64,000 nucleotides of DNA from Komagataeibacter xylinus (GTDB taxonomy: Bacteria; Pseudomonadota; Alphaproteobacteria; Acetobacterales; Acetobacteraceae): contig NZ_CP041348.1 of NCBI RefSeq assembly GCF_009834365.1, positions 2,951,001 to 3,015,000 on the forward strand. The letters are read 5' to 3'. The notes beneath the pieces are model-generated. The model was not told the DNA's origin. It did no database searches and worked only from the letters and a program-made list of their open reading frames with translations. The translations under genes were made by a program, and so were the position numbers. Positions 16,645-25,236 of the stretch are shown in pieces (positions within the stretch are counted from its first letter, which is position 1; each line of letters opens with the position of its first letter).

Positions 16645-18258
16645 TTATGGAATATCTTCCACAACACCAAAGCCATGTGTCCCGTCACGCTCCAGTTGGG
16701 CTACAAGTCCGAACTCCCAGTCCAGATAGGCCTGCATTGCGGCTGTAGCATTATCGGTGCCTTCATAGGGGCGCTTGTACACATCATCCGCCCGCGACAG
16801 GGCACGGCTTTCATCCAGCCCCGTTTCAAGAGGCAGCCCCGCGTCATGCCACGACAGGGTGCCTCCCGCCAGCACGCGCACACGCACACCCCGTTTGTGG
16901 AGTTCCGGTGCGGCAATGCGCGCACTCAGCCCATCGGGGGAAGTCAGGACAATCTCGGCATTCTTCTCCCATGCCTGTGCGGGCAGATCGCTACGAATGG
17001 CGAAGACTGCGCCGGGCACATGCCCACGGCGGAACGTAGGGCTGGGTGCAAGGTCAATTACAACCGGGGCGTGCAGCGTTTTCAGTTCGGCAACCAAGTC
17101 CAGCACACCAACCATCTCCACATCTGGTAATGGCGCCACCAGCGCCGCAGGTTCAGCCCCCGTGGTGCGCGGCAGGTCTGCCCAGTCGTGCAGGACATAG
17201 ACCTCCTGCCAGCCCAGTTGACGGAGCCAGTGGCCTGTCATGCGCGCGCGCACGCCGTCATCATCGGTCAGCACGATCGTGCCATGGCGCACGCCCACCC
17301 ATTCATCCGTGGCCTGTACCAATTGCCCACCGGGCGCGGAACGGAAACCCTTGAGGTGCTCTGCCACGTATTCCTCAGGTGAGCGGACATCAAGCCGATA
17401 AAGGGTACGCGCTTTCTGTGCTTCCAGCTGCTCCAGTTCCGTGCGCCCGATTTCCCTTACACCCGTGCGCCGGGCAAGGGACCGGGCTGCCTCACGCGCC
17501 TTTGCCACGTTATGGGCCGATGGTTCTCCAGCCTTCCGGGTGGCGTCATGATCGAGTTGCAAGCCGGCCAATGTCCAGCCGATCGTGCCGTTACGCAGTG
17601 CAAAGACCGGGTTGGGAATACCCGCGTTGACCAGAGACTGGGTGCCGATAATGGAGCGTGTGCGCCCTGCGCAGTTCACCACCACCGTTGTATCGGGCGA
17701 TGGGGCGATATCACGCACACGCAGCGCCAGTTCCGCTCCGGGCACGGAGCGGGCGGTCGGAATGGACATGGTATTGTATTCACCAAACCGTCTGGCATCG
17801 AGGACAATAATATCCTCCCCCCGCTCCAGCCGCTCATGCAGGTCGCGCGCCGCGATGGATGGTGTGCCGCGCACGTGTTCCACCAGTTCCCCGAACGCCT
17901 TGGACGGGACATTGACATCGATGAACAGCTCCGCCCCGGCCTCCCGCCAGCCCTCGAGGCCGCCTTCCAGCACGCTGACATTAGTGTAACCCAGCGCCGC
18001 CAGAACGGGCAGCGCACGGGCTACCCGCCCTTCTGCATTGTCATACAGCACAATGGGGGCATCGCGGCGTGGGATCAGGCCCCCGATCCGTTCCTCGATG
18101 CGGCCCAGCGGCAGGTTGACGGCAAACAGGGGGTGTGCCGAAGCAAACGGCCCTTCCTCGCGCAGGTCGAGCAGGGCGATTTCCTGCCCGGCACGCAGGC
18201 GATTGCGCACGAAACTAACGGAAGCGACGCGGGAAGCCGCGGGAATCTGGACGTTCAT
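16645..18258 (-). CDS. Four-domain rhodanese-like protein with one active-site cysteine
   Basis: The 537-aa protein consists of four consecutive rhodanese domains (roughly residues 10-115, 130-240, 265-365, 380-485) and a short C-terminal tail ending in FGLVAQLERDGTHGFGVVEDIP-like sequence. Only domain 2 keeps the catalytic Cys (Cys196 in VVNCAGRTRSIIG). In domains 1, 3 and 4 the same loop has Asp or Ser (LYDNAEGR, LTDDDGVR, LTSPDGLS). Rhodaneses move sulfane sulfur between thiols. The start overlaps the stop of the thiol dioxygenase gene by ATGA, so the two products are made together and probably handle the same sulfur intermediate. Confidence 0.85.
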   Translation of the reverse strand: MNVQIPAASRVASVSFVRNRLRAGQEIALLDLREEGPFASAHPLFAVNLPLGRIEERIGGLIPRRDAPIVLYDNAEGRVARALPVLAALGYTNVSVLEGGLEGWREAGAELFIDVNVPSKAFGELVEHVRGTPSIAARDLHERLERGEDIIVLDARRFGEYNTMSIPTARSVPGAELALRVRDIAPSPDTTVVVNCAGRTRSIIGTQSLVNAGIPNPVFALRNGTIGWTLAGLQLDHDATRKAGEPSAHNVAKAREAARSLARRTGVREIGRTELEQLEAQKARTLYRLDVRSPEEYVAEHLKGFRSAPGGQLVQATDEWVGVRHGTIVLTDDDGVRARMTGHWLRQLGWQEVYVLHDWADLPRTTGAEPAALVAPLPDVEMVGVLDLVAELKTLHAPVVIDLAPSPTFRRGHVPGAVFAIRSDLPAQAWEKNAEIVLTSPDGLSARIAAPELHKRGVRVRVLAGGTLSWHDAGLPLETGLDESRALSRADDVYKRPYEGTDNATAAMQAYLDWEFGLVAQLERDGTHGFGVVEDIP

Positions 18259-18854
18259 GCTACCTCCGCGCGGCGGGAGCGATCCCACAGATTGGGCACT
18301 TCCTCGCTGGAATAGCCCGAGATGAAGGTTTTCTCTGCCCCTGTGGCCACATCATAAGTAGCGCGTGATACGCCGCCGATATTGTCACCATAGACATGGA
18401 TGGAAATGGAGGTCCGGTCCGGCAGGGCGTTGGCTACGAGATGGTAGTCATTGACACCCGGCGTAAGGGAGGCCACCTGCCCCGGTTCAAGAAATGTGGT
18501 CTCTATGGCACGGAACGTGCCATCAGGATCACGCGCGAACTGGGTCTCGCTCTCCCGCCCCCGCAACATGCCGATAAGCCCCCAGACACGGTGATCATGC
18601 AACGGGGTTTCCTGCCCAGCCCCCCAGACAAAACTAACAACCGAAAAACGCTCCAGCGGGTCGCAGTGCAGCAGGTACTGGCTGTATCGCGCCGGGTTGG
18701 GGCGCGTAAACGGTTCGGGCAGCCAGTCATCGTGCCGGACCAGCCTGCGCAGCAGATCGGCACCTTTAGCCTGAATGGCGACCGGTGAAAGACCGCGATC
18801 ATACAGCCTTGTAAAATCGGTCACGAAATCGCGCAGGGGTGAAATGGTGCTCAT
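18255..18854 (-). CDS. Cysteine dioxygenase-family thiol dioxygenase
   Basis: The 199-aa cupin has the metal-binding motif ETPLHDHRVWGLIGMLRG and the later ISIHVYG, which supplies the third His, as in bacterial cysteine dioxygenases and 3-mercaptopropionate dioxygenases. These non-haem iron enzymes oxidise a thiol to a sulfinate. Whether the substrate is cysteine or another thiol cannot be told from the motifs. It begins 5 bases after the aldolase-like gene and overlaps the rhodanese gene, in a minus-strand operon that starts with a flavin monooxygenase. Confidence 0.82.
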   Translation of the reverse strand: MSTISPLRDFVTDFTRLYDRGLSPVAIQAKGADLLRRLVRHDDWLPEPFTRPNPARYSQYLLHCDPLERFSVVSFVWGAGQETPLHDHRVWGLIGMLRGRESETQFARDPDGTFRAIETTFLEPGQVASLTPGVNDYHLVANALPDRTSISIHVYGDNIGGVSRATYDVATGAEKTFISGYSSEEVPNLWDRSRRAEVA

Positions 18855-18859
18855 GTCAT

Positions 18860-19654
18860 TCAGTCCAGTAAATCGGGTTCAAGGGCCACGATCCAGTTCC
18901 ACAGGGGCTGGAAGCTGAAATATCCACCCTGCTGTGTGCCCACCTGGCTTGCGGTCAGGCGCGCGATGTCGGGGGCAATGGGTTTGACCTGGCCTGCGGC
19001 CTCGGCCAGCAGTTGGGTGTGGGCGGCGTTGTCCATGCTCAGGAACCACCACGCCGCGGCTTCCACCGTCGGGCCAACGGTCAGCAGGCCGTGATTTTGC
19101 AGGATCAGCGCCTTGCGCGGGCCAAGTGCGTGGGCCAGGCGCTCGCCTTCGCTGTCATCGAGCACCACGCCACTGAACGGATCAAAAAGCGCGTGATCCT
19201 CATAAAACGCACAGGAATCCTGCGTGATCGGTAGCAGCTTCTTGCCCAGCGCGGAAAAGGCCTTGCCGTAGGTGGAATGAGTATGGGCTGCCGCAATGAC
19301 GTCGGGCCGCGCCCGGTGCAGGGCAGAATGAATGGTAAAACCCGCCGTGTTGATGGGCCGCTCGCCATGCAGGATCGTGCCGTCGTGATCCACCAGCTGC
19401 AGATCAGACACCTTGATCTGGGAGAAATGAACGGCCAGCGGGTTGATCCAGTAATGATCGGGAAATTCCGGATCGCGCGCGGTCACATGCCCGGCCAGTC
19501 CCTGATCGAACCCGTAGCGGGCAAACAGCCGGAATGTTGCAGCCAGCCGCTGCTTGCGGTGCAGGCGCTCGGCTTCAAACGAAGGGGCTGCCGGACGCGG
19601 CTGCAGCCTGCGTGCCCGTGCCTGAATCTGTGGGGAAGATGGTACTACATTCAT
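18860..19654 (-). CDS. Class II aldolase/adducin-family protein
   Basis: The 264-aa protein has the zinc site of class II aldolases: AAHTHSTYGKAF (two His) and LILQNHGLLTVG (third His), with GLAGHVTARDPEFPDHYWINP near the N-terminus. Family members cleave or isomerise sugar phosphates or 2-hydroxy-3-keto compounds; many in such operons have no known substrate. It is the third gene of the operon. A carbon-carbon cleaving step between the dehydrogenase and the thiol dioxygenase is plausible but is an inference. Confidence 0.82.
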   Translation of the reverse strand: MNVVPSSPQIQARARRLQPRPAAPSFEAERLHRKQRLAATFRLFARYGFDQGLAGHVTARDPEFPDHYWINPLAVHFSQIKVSDLQLVDHDGTILHGERPINTAGFTIHSALHRARPDVIAAAHTHSTYGKAFSALGKKLLPITQDSCAFYEDHALFDPFSGVVLDDSEGERLAHALGPRKALILQNHGLLTVGPTVEAAAWWFLSMDNAAHTQLLAEAAGQVKPIAPDIARLTASQVGTQQGGYFSFQPLWNWIVALEPDLLD

Positions 19655-19679
19655 GGAGAAAATTTCCTGTCAGGAAAGA

Positions 19680-20657
19680 TCAGTAACCACGGTCTGCATC
19701 CACCACATCAAGGAGGGGACGATCTCCGAGGAAACGGTTCAGATTTTCCGCGATGCGGCGGGCGAGGTTCTGGCTCACGGCTGGCCCTGTCCACGACAGG
19801 TGCGGTGTCAGCCGTATGGCGGGATGGCTGTAAAACGGGTGTCCACGGGGCAGTGGCTCAGGCGTGGTGACATCGAGGGTGGCAAACCCGACCTGTCCAC
19901 GATCAAGCGCATCGAGCAGCGCGTCCTGATCGATCAGGCCACCACGGGCAACGTTGATCAGGTGCAGGCCGATCCTGGCCCGCGCCAGCAGGGCGGCATT
20001 GACGCACAATGCTGTCTGGACCGTCAGCGGCAGGGCAAGGACAAGGTGATCGGACTGCTCGACCAGCGCCTCGGGTGTAGCAACGGGCTGCACATCCGTA
20101 TCCGCATGATCCCACGGGCCGCGCCGCCATGCCAGCACCCGCATGCCAAACGCCCGCGCCCGCACTGCAACCGCACGCCCGATCGCCCCGTAGCCCGCCA
20201 GCCCCAGCGTCTGGCCCTCGAGCGTGCCCAGCGGCGGCGTGGCCTTGGCCTGCAGCCACCCGTCCGGGCCATCCGGTGCAATTGCATCAAGCCGTTTGGC
20301 ACGCAGCAGGATGGCCGTGAGGACATATTCAGCAATAGGGACGGCGGCATCACCACGGCCACATGTTACCGTGCGCCCGCGCAGCAGCCATTGCGGAAAT
20401 CCGTCAACGCCGGCAGAGGCTATCTGCACCCATCGCGGACTGCGCTGCTGCCATCCTTGTGGCGGATGAAGGGGCGCGCCGCGCCATGCTGGCGTGGGTG
20501 CGGTCAGCAGAATATCTGCATAGCCGACATCCCACGGTGCCGCGCATCCACGCTCCCCCGCGACAACCTCTATCCGCTCGCCGAACTCAGCCAGTGATGG
20601 CGCCACGAACGCGCCAATCTGGTTGACCACGACCAGAGGCCGGGTAATTACGGCCAT
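19680..20657 (-). CDS. D-2-hydroxyacid dehydrogenase family protein
   Basis: The 325-aa protein has the NAD-binding loop GLAGYGAIGRAVAVRA, the arginine motif NVARGGLIDQDAL, a Glu in TTPEPLPRGHP and the catalytic His in RLTPHLSWT, the full Arg-Glu-His set. It reduces 2-keto acids or oxidises D-2-hydroxy acids. The ATG at 20657 follows a strong GAGGAGG ribosome site and begins 10 bases after the monooxygenase stop, so the longer frame to 20708 is rejected. The substrate is unknown; the operon suggests a sulfur-bearing acid. Confidence 0.83.
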   Translation of the reverse strand: MAVITRPLVVVNQIGAFVAPSLAEFGERIEVVAGERGCAAPWDVGYADILLTAPTPAWRGAPLHPPQGWQQRSPRWVQIASAGVDGFPQWLLRGRTVTCGRGDAAVPIAEYVLTAILLRAKRLDAIAPDGPDGWLQAKATPPLGTLEGQTLGLAGYGAIGRAVAVRARAFGMRVLAWRRGPWDHADTDVQPVATPEALVEQSDHLVLALPLTVQTALCVNAALLARARIGLHLINVARGGLIDQDALLDALDRGQVGFATLDVTTPEPLPRGHPFYSHPAIRLTPHLSWTGPAVSQNLARRIAENLNRFLGDRPLLDVVDADRGY

Positions 20658-20667
20658 TCCCCCCTCC

Positions 20668-21759
20668 TCAGGCCGCCGCAGTCCGGTCGCGTCCGTCCTC
20701 GGCCGCAATCAGGGCCCGGACGCGCGGGATCAGGTCACGCCCGTATTCATAGGCATCCTCCAGCGGATCAAAGCCACGGATCAGGAAAGTGCTGATTCCG
20801 ATGCGATAATAATCCAGCAGCGCTTCCGCCACCTGATCGGGCGTGCCGACCAGCGAGGTCGAGTTGCCGCGCGCGCCGGTCAGGGCGGCGATGCCGGTCC
20901 ATAAGCGCTTGTCGAGGCGTGACCCCTTTTCAGCCGCGGCCAGCAGGCGGCGCGAGCCTTCGTTCGGTATGTCAGCGGCACGGACATAGCCAGTTTCGGC
21001 CTGCAGGGCACGCGCGGTTTCAAGGATCCGGTCAGCCTTGGCCCAGGCGGCCTCTTCCGTATCCGCAAGGATCGGACGCAGGGAAAGCGAAAAGCGTGGC
21101 GAACGCCCATGCCTTGCGGCCTCGGTCCGCACGCGCGCTACGGTTTCACTCACCTGTTCATAGGTTTCACCCCACAGGGCGTACACATCGGCATGCTTGC
21201 CCGCCACCACGATCGCCTCATCGGAAGAGCCGCCGAAATAAACGGGAATGCCACTTTCACGGTAAGGATGGACCAGTGAACCGGCGCCGCGCACATTGTA
21301 GAAATCCCCCGTATAGTCAAAGGGGGTGCGGCTGTCCCATTCCGAGCGGACAATATCGAGATATTCGCTGGTGCGGGCATAGCGCCGGGCCTTGGTCGTA
21401 TGATCGCCATCGGCCTGCAGTTCGACATCACTGCCGCCGGTGATGATATGCACCGCAACGCGCCCCCGGCTCAGGTTATCAAGCGTTGCCAGTTGCCGTG
21501 CCGCGATGGTGGGGGCGTTGAAACCGGGCCGGTGCGCGATCAAAACCCCGAGATCGCGCGTAACCGCAGTGACATGCTGCGCCAGAAGAATGCTCTCGGG
21601 CGAGTTGGAATGAAACGCGATCAACGTACGGTCAAAACCGGCGTTTTCATGGATCTTGGCTGAAGCCTCGATGTGGTTGAGATCAACAACCGCCCCCTGC
21701 GGAGGAATGGTTTCCGACTGATTGCGACTGCCGATAAAGCCGATAAATTCCACAGGCAT
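20668..21759 (-). CDS. SsuD-like flavin-dependent monooxygenase (LLM class)
   Basis: The 363-aa protein aligns by eye along its whole length with FMNH2-dependent alkanesulfonate monooxygenase: LIAHRPGFNAPTIAARQLATLD, VHIITGGSDVELQADGD, YFGGSSDEAIVVAGKHADVY, LWGETYEQV. Such enzymes cleave a C-S bond, releasing sulfite. At the place where SsuD has R-x-H (in IRLHVIV) this protein has S-x-R (LSLRPIL), so the substrate or chemistry may differ. The ATG at 21759 is favoured by GGAGA 8 bases upstream. It is the first gene of the minus operon and is divergent from the LysR gene. A flavin reductase lies at 23592. Confidence 0.85.
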   Translation of the reverse strand: MPVEFIGFIGSRNQSETIPPQGAVVDLNHIEASAKIHENAGFDRTLIAFHSNSPESILLAQHVTAVTRDLGVLIAHRPGFNAPTIAARQLATLDNLSRGRVAVHIITGGSDVELQADGDHTTKARRYARTSEYLDIVRSEWDSRTPFDYTGDFYNVRGAGSLVHPYRESGIPVYFGGSSDEAIVVAGKHADVYALWGETYEQVSETVARVRTEAARHGRSPRFSLSLRPILADTEEAAWAKADRILETARALQAETGYVRAADIPNEGSRRLLAAAEKGSRLDKRLWTGIAALTGARGNSTSLVGTPDQVAEALLDYYRIGISTFLIRGFDPLEDAYEYGRDLIPRVRALIAAEDGRDRTAAA

Positions 21760-21840
21760 TGTTGCTATCTCCATATTGCACGACGCTAACGTGTCGTTTA
21801 GATAAAAATATCACCACTAAATCGTTAATTGGCAATTTAA

Positions 21841-21860
21841 AAACCGTTATATAACGGTTT
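21841..21860. promoter_or_regulatory. Perfect 20-bp palindrome between the divergent sulfur operon and lysR
   Basis: AAACCGTTATATAACGGTTT is a perfect palindrome in the 151-base AT-rich divergent region. A related half-site, AAATCGTTAA, lies about 15 bases to the left and another CGTTTAG further left. The position between the monooxygenase start and the lysR start makes it a good candidate operator for the divergently encoded LysR regulator or for a sulfur-status regulator. Confidence 0.5.
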
Positions 21861-21910
21861 AGTATAGTTAATATGAGATGCTCTTTCCTGCCTCGTGGAG
21901 ATAAGTCATC

Positions 21911-22804
21911 GTGTCACATCCCCCTCCCCCACGCGCGCCACAGCGGATGGCGCGCAATGTTCAGACTGAACTGCTGCGTTCGTTTGTTGCCATTGTGGAG
22001 GCAGGCTCCATGGCGCAGGCAACGGAAACAATCTTCCTGACCCAGTCCGCACTGAGCCTGCAGATGAAGCGGCTTGAGGACATGCTGCAGCAGAAGCTGT
22101 TCCGGCGCGATGGACGCAGGCTGCTGCTGACCGCAACGGGCGAGGAACTCGTCACCTATGCCCGCCAGTTGCTGGCGCTGAATGACCGGATCATGCAGAA
22201 TCTGGGCCAGCAGTCCGACCCCGAGCCGATTACGGTCGGCATGGTCCAGGATTTTGCCGATACCATCCTGCCTGACGTGCTGGGCCGTTTCCGCCTGGAG
22301 CATCCGCGCGCGCGGCTGATCGTGCGGGTGGGTGGGTCGATGGAACTACTTGATATGTTTGACCGTTCGCGCCTTGATCTGGTGCTCTGCCTTGGCCAGA
22401 ACGGCGACCGGGCCGGTGCATCATGGAATATCGTGGGCCATGACCAGATGGTCTGGCTGGGCGATCCCGCCAATATCGAACGCGAGGAACTGCCCCTCGT
22501 GCTGCTGGAACCACCCTGCCGTTTTCGTGATGCGGCCCTGCGCACCCTGACGGAAGCACGGCGGGATTATCGCATCGTCATGGAGACACCCAACCTGCCC
22601 GCCCTGCGCGCAGGCGTGCGCGGGGGGATCGGGATCAGTTGCCGCACGCGCCGGTTTGCCGCCGCCGAAGGCCTGCCGGTCATAACTGCCAGATCGCTGC
22701 CCCCCGTACCCGATATCGAAACCATTCTGGTCCGGCGTGATGGGCTGGCGGACAGTGCCCATGATTTTGCCGACCTGCTCGCTGATGCGGCGGGGAACCA
22801 ATGA
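21911..22804 (+). CDS. LysR-family regulator of the sulfur island (predicted)
   Basis: The 297-aa protein has the winged helix-turn-helix (residues 18-77: LRSFVAIVEAGSMAQATETI, TQSALSLQMKRLEDMLQQKLF) and a LysR substrate-binding domain. The GTG at 21911 is used; an ATG at 21947 (MARNVQTE) is possible. It is divergent from the monooxygenase operon and lies 99 bases before the redoxin gene, so it can control both arms. By analogy with CysB, Cbl and SsuR it could respond to sulfate limitation, but that is inference. Confidence 0.85.
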   Translation: MSHPPPPRAPQRMARNVQTELLRSFVAIVEAGSMAQATETIFLTQSALSLQMKRLEDMLQQKLFRRDGRRLLLTATGEELVTYARQLLALNDRIMQNLGQQSDPEPITVGMVQDFADTILPDVLGRFRLEHPRARLIVRVGGSMELLDMFDRSRLDLVLCLGQNGDRAGASWNIVGHDQMVWLGDPANIEREELPLVLLEPPCRFRDAALRTLTEARRDYRIVMETPNLPALRAGVRGGIGISCRTRRFAAAEGLPVITARSLPPVPDIETILVRRDGLADSAHDFADLLADAAGNQ

Positions 22805-22903
22805 ATAATCCTCACACACAGGTTGAGGGAAACTCTTTTGTCGGTTGGTGTAGTGTTAATTAATAATAGCGACTTCTGATCGTGATTTCGCAGGAATCGA
22901 GAC

Positions 22904-23602
22904 ATGAATGCCGACCATTTCAATACCGGCGCCTCATTACGGAGCCGTTTTCTTGAGCTGGAAAACGAGCGCAAACGCAGTTGGACGCCTGAAGCACTGG
23001 CCGTAAACGCCAGGCAGCGTGCAACACTGGTTGCCGGGCATGGGCTTCAGCCGCATGTCGTCGTGGGTGACAGCCTGCCACCGGCGAGCCTGACCATTGT
23101 AGATGGTCGCATGATCACGTTGGATGACCTGACCGCGCAGGGGCCGGCCGTTCTGGTCTTTTTCCGCTTTGCCGGTTGTCCCGCCTGCAACATTGCGCTG
23201 CCGCACTATCGTGACACGCTCTGGCCCGCGCTGCAGGCGGCCCATATTCCCCTTATCGCGATTTCGCCGCAGCCCCCTGCCCTGCTCAAGGAAATTGTCA
23301 GTCGGCACGAACTGCCTTTCCCCGTCGCAACCGACAGCAACCTCGGCCTCTCCCGCGCATTGGGGATCACCTATGTGTTTGATGCGCCGTCGCGCAGTGC
23401 TGCGGAAGCAAAAGGCGGCACCAGCCACGGCCTGAACGGCACGGATGCCTGGGAACTGCCCAAACCCGCCGTGATCGTCATCAGGCCCGGCCGGATCGTG
23501 CAGTTTGCCGATATTTCACCCGACTGGATGGACCGCACGGAAACACCGGCAATCCTGTCCGCCCTGGGGTTGCCCGTAAAGGAAAGTCTTCATGCAATCT
23601 GA
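22904..23602 (+). CDS. Redoxin (AhpC/TSA-like) with CPAC motif
   Basis: The 232-aa protein has a thioredoxin-fold redoxin domain (about residues 60-215) with FFRFAGCPACNIALPHY. The C-x-x-C in the peroxidatic loop, instead of a single peroxidatic Cys, marks the peroxiredoxin-like family that may reduce disulfides as well as peroxides. There is no signal peptide, so it is cytoplasmic. It overlaps the flavin reductase gene by 11 bases and may protect the monooxygenase system from peroxide leaked by free reduced flavin. Confidence 0.78.
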   Translation: MNADHFNTGASLRSRFLELENERKRSWTPEALAVNARQRATLVAGHGLQPHVVVGDSLPPASLTIVDGRMITLDDLTAQGPAVLVFFRFAGCPACNIALPHYRDTLWPALQAAHIPLIAISPQPPALLKEIVSRHELPFPVATDSNLGLSRALGITYVFDAPSRSAAEAKGGTSHGLNGTDAWELPKPAVIVIRPGRIVQFADISPDWMDRTETPAILSALGLPVKESLHAI

Positions 23603-24125
23603 AGTCATTATATCTGTGAAAGAGCCATCGGGAGTCACGGCGGATCTTTTCCGTAACGCCATGAGCCGACTGGGCGCTCCCGTTACCGTCGTGACCACCA
23701 GCGGGCCGGCTGGCCGGCAGGGATTGACCGTTTCCGCCATAACCAGCGTCAGTGATACGCCGCCCACAGTGCTTGTATGCCTTAACCGCGACAACCGTTC
23801 CCACGCTGCGTTCATTCAGAACGGTGTGGTGGGGATCAGTCTTCTTTCGCGGGGGCATGAAGGCCTTGCAGGCATATTTGCCAGCAGCCGCCGCACGCCG
23901 GATGAAAAATTCGCAGCCGCCGCGTGGCGCACTGATGTAACCGGCGCGCCCTTGCTGGCAGATGCCCTGGTTACGCTCGATTGTACCATTGCCCTCATCC
24001 ATGCCTCCAGCACGCATGACGTACTGTTCTGCACGGTAGAGGCCATTCACGTTCATCCTGCCGGGGAGACCGGGCTGACCTGGTTCAACCGTCAGTTCCA
24101 TACCCTGCCGCTGCTCCCGGCCTGA
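23592..24125 (+). CDS. Flavin reductase family protein
   Basis: The 177-aa protein has the split-barrel flavin reductase pattern: FRNAMSRLGAPVTVVTTSG near the start, GLTVSAITSVSDTPPTVLVCLNRDNRSH, and GVVGISLLSRGHEGLA. These enzymes supply reduced FMN to two-component monooxygenases such as SsuD. The matching monooxygenase is on the other arm of the divergent cluster (20668). The ATG lies inside the end of the redoxin gene with AAGGA just upstream, consistent with coupling. Confidence 0.85.
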   Translation: MQSEVIISVKEPSGVTADLFRNAMSRLGAPVTVVTTSGPAGRQGLTVSAITSVSDTPPTVLVCLNRDNRSHAAFIQNGVVGISLLSRGHEGLAGIFASSRRTPDEKFAAAAWRTDVTGAPLLADALVTLDCTIALIHASSTHDVLFCTVEAIHVHPAGETGLTWFNRQFHTLPLLPA

Positions 24126-24153
24126 AACCGGCCCAGAACAAGGTTTTTCCGCG

Positions 24154-25236
24154 ATGTCCACATTTTCCCGAATTTCCCGACGGACGGCCCTGACTTCGCT
24201 CACCGGGCTGACAGTTGCAGCACTCGTGTCCGGGCGCCGGTCGTCAGCCCGTGCGGCAGATGAAATGCCCGGCATGGACGCTCATGGGGCCTGTGTGGGA
24301 GCAGGAGGGAACACGGACATCGCGCCGCTACCGGGACCGCCACGCAAGCTGACCATTGCGTGGAATGAAACGGCACTGTGTGTTGCGGCCATACCGGTTG
24401 CCCGGGAAAAAGGTTTTTTTGCCCGGTACAATCTTGATGTTGATTACGTCAATTTTGGCGGTGCGACCGACCAGTTGCTTGAAGCCCTGTCAACCGGAAA
24501 GGCGGATGGAGCCCCGGGCATGGCGCTGCGCTGGCTCAAGCCATTGCAGCAGGGTTTTGATGTCAAGCTGGTAGGTGGCCTGCATGCGGGCTGCATGTAC
24601 ATGCTTGCGCCCCCGGGCAGTGCCATCCGGCAACTGACGGATCTGCGCGGCAAGACCGTGGGGGTCACGGATATCGGTGGGCCTGACCGTAATTTCTTTG
24701 GCATCCGCCTCAAACAGGCCGGTGTGAACCCGGAAACCGAGGTGCAGTGGCGGCAGTATCCTGCCGACCTGCTGCCGCTGGCACTTCAGCGCGGGGATGT
24801 GCAGGTCATCACGGATTCCGATCCGTTTACCTATGTGCAGAAACGGCAGTTCGGGCTTGTCGAGATTGACAACAACATGAAAGACGCCTGGGCCCATGCG
24901 GCATGCTGCGTGATCGGCCTGCGGGGCAGCCTGATCCGTAACGAACCAAAGGTGGCCGTTGCCGTAACCCGCGCCATACTGGATGCCGGTGCGTGGCTGG
25001 CGTGCAACCCCGATGAGGCCGGGCGCATCTTCAAGCCATATGCCCCCAGGGTCAGCGCCGAGGATCTGGCGCAGATGATCAGGATTGAAGGCCATCACCA
25101 CCAGAGCGTGGGGCCGAAATTCCATGATGAAATTGTTCAGTATGCCAATGCGTTAAAGGATATCGGTGTATTCCGCCCTTCCCTTGACAGCGCACGTTAC
25201 GCCAACCGTGTCACACAGGACCTGTTCAGCGCATGA
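24154..25236 (+). CDS. Sulfonate/nitrate-type ABC transporter substrate-binding protein
   Basis: The 360-aa protein starts with a twin-arginine signal (SRISRRTALTSLTGLTV) and should be exported folded to the periplasm. The mature part has the SsuA/NMT1-like pattern: AIPVAREKGFFARYNLDVDYVNFGGATDQLLEALSTG, then LRGKTVGVTDIGGPDRNFF. The GMDAHGAC segment after the signal is unusual. It overlaps the permease gene by ATGA. With the two following genes it forms a complete importer, likely for an organosulfur compound given its neighbours. Confidence 0.85.
   Translation: MSTFSRISRRTALTSLTGLTVAALVSGRRSSARAADEMPGMDAHGACVGAGGNTDIAPLPGPPRKLTIAWNETALCVAAIPVAREKGFFARYNLDVDYVNFGGATDQLLEALSTGKADGAPGMALRWLKPLQQGFDVKLVGGLHAGCMYMLAPPGSAIRQLTDLRGKTVGVTDIGGPDRNFFGIRLKQAGVNPETEVQWRQYPADLLPLALQRGDVQVITDSDPFTYVQKRQFGLVEIDNNMKDAWAHAACCVIGLRGSLIRNEPKVAVAVTRAILDAGAWLACNPDEAGRIFKPYAPRVSAEDLAQMIRIEGHHHQSVGPKFHDEIVQYANALKDIGVFRPSLDSARYANRVTQDLFSA

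Noticed and set aside
17512..18315. Plus-strand frame (267 codons) opposite the rhodanese gene
   Set aside because: It lies entirely opposite a four-domain rhodanese and has no family features.
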